This document shows, piece by piece, positions 60,068 to 64,000 of a stretch of DNA of 64,000 nt. Each line of letters opens with the position of its first letter. Positions within the stretch are counted from its first letter, which is position 1. The notes under the pieces were generated by a model, which searched no databases, was not told the DNA's origin, and saw nothing but the letters and a program-made list of their open reading frames with translations. This DNA comes from Bacteroidales bacterium. Lineage in GTDB: Bacteria; Bacteroidota; Bacteroidia; Bacteroidales; P3. The position numbers and the translations under genes are program-made. The stretch covers positions 62,001 through 126,000 of the forward strand of contig JAQVXZ010000001.1 in the NCBI GenBank assembly GCA_028708845.1, given 5' to 3'.

Positions 60068-61279
60068 ATGAATATTCCTTTTGCACCTCCATACATTGAC
60101 GAAGATGTTATTAAAGAGGTAACCGATAGCCTTAATTCTGGCTGGATAACAACAGGTCCAAAAGTTGCAGCCTTAGAACAGGGCCTACAAGAATATTGCA
60201 AGGCTAAGAAAGTGAACTGTGTTAACTCATGGACAAGTGGCACAATTCTAATGCTTCGTTGGTTAGGACTTAAAGAAGGAGACGAAGTAATTGTTCCTTC
60301 ATATACGTATTGTGCAACAGCAATGGCAGTTATGGATGCTAATGCAAGACCTATTATGGTTGATATAACAAGAAACCTTACAATAGATGTTGAGAAAATA
60401 AGACAAGCCATAACTCCAAGAACAAAAGCTATAATCCCAGTAGATTTAGGAGGAGTTCCTTGTGATTACGAAAAGATTATGGAGCTGATTTGTTCTAAAG
60501 AAATCAAAGAAAAATTCGTTGCAGAGTCTGAAAATCAAGAGAGGCTAGGAAGAATAATGGTTCTTTCCGATTCTGCACATTCTCTAGGGGCTACACTTAA
60601 CGACAAAACAATTGCTCAATTGGTTGATGTAAGTGTTCTTTCACTTCATGCTGTTAAAAACCTAACCTCAGCAGAGGGAGGAGCAATTTGCTTAAACCTT
60701 CCAGAGCCTTTTGATAATGACGAGACCTATAAAGAACTAAGAATATTATCGCTTAACGGTCAAACAAAAGATGCTTTCACCAAAACCAAAGCAGGAGCAT
60801 GGCGTTATGATATTATTGCTCACGGTATGAAAATTAATATGCCTGATGTAAATGCAGCAATAGCCTTAGCTCAACTTAGGAAATACGATTATCTTCTTGG
60901 AGAAAGGAAAAGGGTGTATGAAAGATACTCAGAACTATTGAAGGAGTATCATTGGGCTATACTCCCTCAACAAGACAAAGATAATTTAACAACGTCTTAT
61001 CACCTATATGCTTTAAGAATTAACCCAATAACAGAAGACCAAAGGGATAAGCTTATTCAATATATGGCAGATAAAGGTATAGCAACCAATGTTCATTATA
61101 TTCCTATGCCAATGCTAACTCTTTTCAAAAACATGGGTTATAAGATAGAAGACCATCCTATTGCATACGAAACATATAAAAGAGAAATTTCTTTGCCAAT
61201 CTATCCTCAGTTAACCAATCAAGAAATAGATTATGTGGTTAAGAACCTTGTAGAGGGATATTATGAAATAACTCTTTAA
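60068..61279 (+). CDS. DegT/DnrJ/EryC1/StrS-family aminotransferase (second copy)
   Basis: 403 residues, PLP-dependent sugar aminotransferase. The N-terminus FAPPYIDEDVIKEVTDSLNSGWITTGP is typical of ArnB/PglE-like enzymes. VLSDSAHSLGA binds the cofactor, and HAVKNLTSAEGGAI holds the Schiff-base Lys. It starts 4 bp after frr, and the next gene, a sugar-phosphate transferase, starts 1 bp after its stop. The pair resembles a core for making and loading an amino sugar onto a lipid carrier for O-antigen, capsule or protein glycosylation. Confidence 0.9.
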   Translation: MNIPFAPPYIDEDVIKEVTDSLNSGWITTGPKVAALEQGLQEYCKAKKVNCVNSWTSGTILMLRWLGLKEGDEVIVPSYTYCATAMAVMDANARPIMVDITRNLTIDVEKIRQAITPRTKAIIPVDLGGVPCDYEKIMELICSKEIKEKFVAESENQERLGRIMVLSDSAHSLGATLNDKTIAQLVDVSVLSLHAVKNLTSAEGGAICLNLPEPFDNDETYKELRILSLNGQTKDAFTKTKAGAWRYDIIAHGMKINMPDVNAAIALAQLRKYDYLLGERKRVYERYSELLKEYHWAILPQQDKDNLTTSYHLYALRINPITEDQRDKLIQYMADKGIATNVHYIPMPMLTLFKNMGYKIEDHPIAYETYKREISLPIYPQLTNQEIDYVVKNLVEGYYEITL

Positions 61280-61280
61280 A

Positions 61281-61862
61281 ATGAAAAGGTTATTTGATTT
61301 TCTTACATCTTTGTTTGGCCTAATCATTCTTAGCCCTTTATTTATTATTATAGCATTAATAATAGGTCTAGGAACTAAAGGCGGAGTATTTTACAAACAA
61401 ACAAGGGTTGGTAAAAACAATAAAGACTTTAAGGTTTATAAGTTTCGCTCAATGGTAGTTGATGCAGATAAAAAAGGCTTATTGTCGATTGGTAAAGACG
61501 GAAGAGACCCAAGAGTGACAAAGATAGGATATGCACTTAGGAAATATAAATTAGATGAGTTACCCCAGTTAATTAATGTTATTAAAGGCGAAATGTCCTT
61601 AGTAGGTCCAAGACCAGAGGTTAGGAAATACGTTGATTTGTACACAGATGAAGAAAAGCAGGTTTTAGAAGTAAGGCCAGGCATAACCGATATAGCATCT
61701 ATAACTTATAGAAACGAAAACGACCTTCTTTCACAAAGTGATAATCCAGAGGAATATTATATAAAAGAGATTATGCCAAAGAAGCTTGCACTAAGCCTAA
61801 AATATATAAAAACAAGAAGTTTCTTGGGAGATATAAATTTAATATTCAAAACAATATTCTAG
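61281..61862 (+). CDS. Undecaprenyl-phosphate sugar-phosphate transferase (bacterial sugar transferase family)
   Basis: 193 residues, small PglC/WcaJ-C-terminal type. One hydrophobic re-entrant helix (FDFLTSLFGLIILSPLFIII, about 4-24), then KTRVGKN-like VGKNNKDFKVYKFRSM with the basic phosphate-binding motif. The catalytic block has LRKYKLDELPQLINVIKGEMSLVGPRPE. It moves a sugar phosphate from a UDP-sugar to undecaprenyl phosphate, starting glycan assembly. With the preceding aminotransferase it probably acts on an amino sugar. Confidence 0.93.
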   Translation: MKRLFDFLTSLFGLIILSPLFIIIALIIGLGTKGGVFYKQTRVGKNNKDFKVYKFRSMVVDADKKGLLSIGKDGRDPRVTKIGYALRKYKLDELPQLINVIKGEMSLVGPRPEVRKYVDLYTDEEKQVLEVRPGITDIASITYRNENDLLSQSDNPEEYYIKEIMPKKLALSLKYIKTRSFLGDINLIFKTIF

Positions 61863-61972
61863 GATTTTCTTTCGCTGTTTCACCAAATCCTTTCTTTGTT
61901 TTAATTTCCTAGATCTTCGTATTAATTTTTTCTTTCTTTGATTCAGTAAATTCTTTCAGCGATTCATTTTCC
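61862..61972 (+). repeat. Dispersed intergenic repeat, copy e
   Basis: Lies between the convergent sugar transferase and dnaG genes. Positions 61908-61971 align without gaps with 21980-22043 (55 of 64 identical). The first part (TTTCGCTGTTTCACC) is roughly the inverse of the last (TTTCAGCGATTC). Confidence 0.7.
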
Positions 61973-61992
61973 CCTTACTTAGTCTTGTGTTT

Positions 61993-64000
61993 TTACCTTG
62001 TAATTATTCGGTTTAATTCGGTAGAAATGATTTGTTTTATCTTCTCAAGAGTTCTTTGCTCCGATAATAAAATAAATTGATTGTCAAGGTCATCTTCTAT
62101 TCTTAGCTTTTCCTTTACAGCATTTATTTTCTTTTCTAACTTGTTTATCTTTAAGCTCAAAAGACTTTCCTTTACATCTAAATTAAGTCTTTCAGAAGAC
62201 TCTGGATCAGGTGTTAGTATTCTCCATTTCGTTTCCCATAAACCACTAATGCAATAGTTATTAATTAGAAGGGTGGTTGCAAGGTATTGAATCTCTTTGT
62301 CCTGATTATTGGTAAATATATTCAATTCAGGGATTTCTCCTTTTTCAAGAATATATTCTTTATATATATCGAATATCTTTTGGTATAATTGATTATCAAA
62401 GCAGATTTGGTCTGTTGTAATATCTCCAACTATGTATGCTGCAACTAAGTAAGTTTCATCTTTCTTCTCCCCATCTTCTCCAATAATTGTTTGTGTTGTT
62501 TCTTTATCTGCATGATTAAGAAGTAATGCTATTATTTTTCTTTCTTGTGCTTCATCAGGGAAGATTGATGCAAGAATTTGCCTTTCTGCTTTTGGAGAGG
62601 AAATATAATTAGATCCATCATCATTTGGCATAAAGAAATCATCAGGAGGAAGGTCGGTTTTGGGCTGGTCAAGTTTTGGTTTATCTTCTTTTCTTTGCTT
62701 GAAATATCTTTCTCTTAATACCTTATTGAGTTCATTATTAATCTCTTCTTCCTTCATTTTAAGAATTGAAGATAATTGTTGAACATAACCTGATCTCTCA
62801 ACAATCTCTGGAATAAAGCTAATCGTATTTAGGATTTCTTTTATTAAAGCACTTCTTTTGAAAGGGTCATCCTTTGCCTCATCTAATAGGAGATGTGTTT
62901 TGAATAAGATAAAATTCTTTGCCTCATCTCTTATATATGCTTTAAACTCTTCTTGAGGTAGTCTCTTACAATAGGAATCTGGGTCTTCTCCCTCTGGAAA
63001 CAAAACAATCTTTACGTTTAATCCATTTTCAACAAAAAGGTCAATTGCTCGAAATGCAGCTTTAATTCCTGCCGAGTCGCCATCGTATAGTATTGTTACG
63101 TTTTTGGTATAGCGTTTTATTAGTCTTATTTGCTCAATTGTTAGGGATGTTCCTGATGTTGCAACAACATTTTCAACATTGTTTTGAGAAAGCATAACAG
63201 CATCCATATTCCCTTCTACCAAATAGCAAAGGTCTTGTTTAACTATTGCATTCTTTGCCAAATGAAGCCCAAACAGAACCTTACTTTTAGAATATATATC
63301 TGTTTCTGGAGAGTTTACATATTTTGCTTTAGTTTTTTCTGAGCTAAGAACCCTTCCGGTAAAACCTAAGGGGCGTCCTCCAATATTATATATAGGGAAC
63401 ATTATCCTAGAACGAAACCTGTCATATTGAACATGTGATTCCTCTTTCGCTATTGTTAATCCTGCCTTAATCAATATGTCTTCGGTATATCCATTCTTTT
63501 TCGCATGCTCAGTAAATTCAGACCATTTATCTTTAGAGTATCCTAAACCCCAACGTTTAATTGTTTCTTCTGTGAGTTCTCTTTCACGAAAATAAGTTAA
63601 TCCAATATTTCGTCCCTCTTGGTCATTAAAAAGAATATCTGCAAAATACTTTTGAGCAAATTCAGTAACGTGGAAAAGAGCTTCTTTCTCATCTTGAAGT
63701 ATTTTTGCTTCGCTTGTTAATTCTTCTTCCTGAATTTCTATTCCATACTTGTTTGCAAGGAATCGTAAGGCCTCAGGATAAGAGTAATGCTCATGCTTCA
63801 TTAAGAAATTAACTGAATTTCCTGCCTCTCCACATCCAAAACACTTAAAAATTCCTTTTGAAGGGCTAACCGTAAAAGAAGGTGTTTTTTCATTATGGAA
63901 AGGACAATTACCAATATAGTTTACACCTCTCTTCCTTAATGGTACAAAGGCATTTATAACATCAACTATTTCAGTTGCATCGAGTATTTTCGATATATCT
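61993..64000 (-). CDS. dnaG: DNA primase DnaG (5' end cut by window edge)
   Basis: DnaG makes RNA primers at the replication fork. About 669 residues are visible; only a few N-terminal residues lie beyond 64000. Translation continues upstream of the internal Met at 63801 through the CHC2 zinc domain (CPFHNEKTPSFTVSP and FKCFGCGEAGN). The TOPRIM domain shows VEGNMDAVMLSQ, NVVATSGTSL and LYDGDSAGIKAA. The C-terminal ~250 residues form the helicase-interacting part, with a lysine- and glutamate-rich end. A palindromic intergenic repeat separates it from the convergent sugar transferase. Confidence 0.96.
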   Translation of the reverse strand, partial: DISKILDATEIVDVINAFVPLRKRGVNYIGNCPFHNEKTPSFTVSPSKGIFKCFGCGEAGNSVNFLMKHEHYSYPEALRFLANKYGIEIQEEELTSEAKILQDEKEALFHVTEFAQKYFADILFNDQEGRNIGLTYFRERELTEETIKRWGLGYSKDKWSEFTEHAKKNGYTEDILIKAGLTIAKEESHVQYDRFRSRIMFPIYNIGGRPLGFTGRVLSSEKTKAKYVNSPETDIYSKSKVLFGLHLAKNAIVKQDLCYLVEGNMDAVMLSQNNVENVVATSGTSLTIEQIRLIKRYTKNVTILYDGDSAGIKAAFRAIDLFVENGLNVKIVLFPEGEDPDSYCKRLPQEEFKAYIRDEAKNFILFKTHLLLDEAKDDPFKRSALIKEILNTISFIPEIVERSGYVQQLSSILKMKEEEINNELNKVLRERYFKQRKEDKPKLDQPKTDLPPDDFFMPNDDGSNYISSPKAERQILASIFPDEAQERKIIALLLNHADKETTQTIIGEDGEKKDETYLVAAYIVGDITTDQICFDNQLYQKIFDIYKEYILEKGEIPELNIFTNNQDKEIQYLATTLLINNYCISGLWETKWRILTPDPESSERLNLDVKESLLSLKINKLEKKINAVKEKLRIEDDLDNQFILLSEQRTLEKIKQIISTELNRIITR

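Overview
The window looks like a chromosome segment of a low-GC, strictly anaerobic Bacteroidota bacterium, probably Bacteroidales-like. The evidence is TAnnTTTG (-7) promoters before many genes, mostly poor Shine-Dalgarno sequences, lipid A/Kdo genes, TonB and BamA-type outer-membrane proteins, and a type IX secretion C-terminal domain on a peptidase. Energy genes are anaerobic: a trimeric [FeFe]-hydrogenase, an Rnf complex and a B12-dependent ribonucleotide reductase. Species identity cannot be read from the sequence.

Layout. 1-3.3 kb: partial PAS sensor (minus), tRNA-Cys with terminator, lpxD, folE. 3.5-5 kb: a decayed IS1634-type element, a 23-bp-period palindromic repeat array, folB. 5.3-8 kb (minus): exosortase-like protein, galE and a DegT aminotransferase in one operon. 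8.2-28.5 kb: class II nrdJ, secreted and outer-membrane proteins, waaA (Kdo transferase), a BamA/TamA-type lipoprotein, an LTA-synthase-like phosphotransferase, an MscS channel, a GH3 enzyme, a sugar MFS transporter, clpX, a DUF4294 protein and an NlpC/P60 peptidase.

28.5-34.5 kb: an intergenic region with a multi-helix RNA candidate, then a three-gene hydrogenase operon. Its NuoF-like subunit is fused to a GltD/NfnB-like NAD(P)H:Fe-S flavoprotein module. All three genes have strong Shine-Dalgarno sites, unlike their neighbours. 34.5-43.3 kb: a dead IS5-type element followed by a two-component system and a tripartite heavy-metal RND efflux operon. The stretch is bracketed by a 24-bp direct repeat (one mismatch), and four 11-bp-phased TTCTAAT half-sites precede the efflux promoter. 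43.4-48.5 kb: rnfB-C-[secreted protein]-D-G-E, with no rnfA following. 48.5-51.1 kb: metallophosphoesterase, an orphan HipB-like regulator with three operators spaced exactly 41 bp, and a membrane MutS-like ATPase.

51.2-64 kb: a 22-bp tandem repeat and a dispersed intergenic repeat, TonB receptor, C69 dipeptidase, pyrH-queA-purS-pssA (minus), a lipoprotein, frr, a second DegT aminotransferase with a sugar-phosphate transferase, and dnaG running off the right edge.

How it fits together: the hydrogenase is expected to exchange electrons between ferredoxin, NAD(H) and possibly NADP(H), while Rnf couples ferredoxin:NAD+ exchange to an ion gradient. The direct repeats suggest the two operons may once have been adjacent, before the metal-resistance segment came between them. 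The strongest candidates for something new are the hydrogenase-GltD fusion, the structured RNA upstream of it, the phased operator arrays, and the family of palindromic intergenic repeats.
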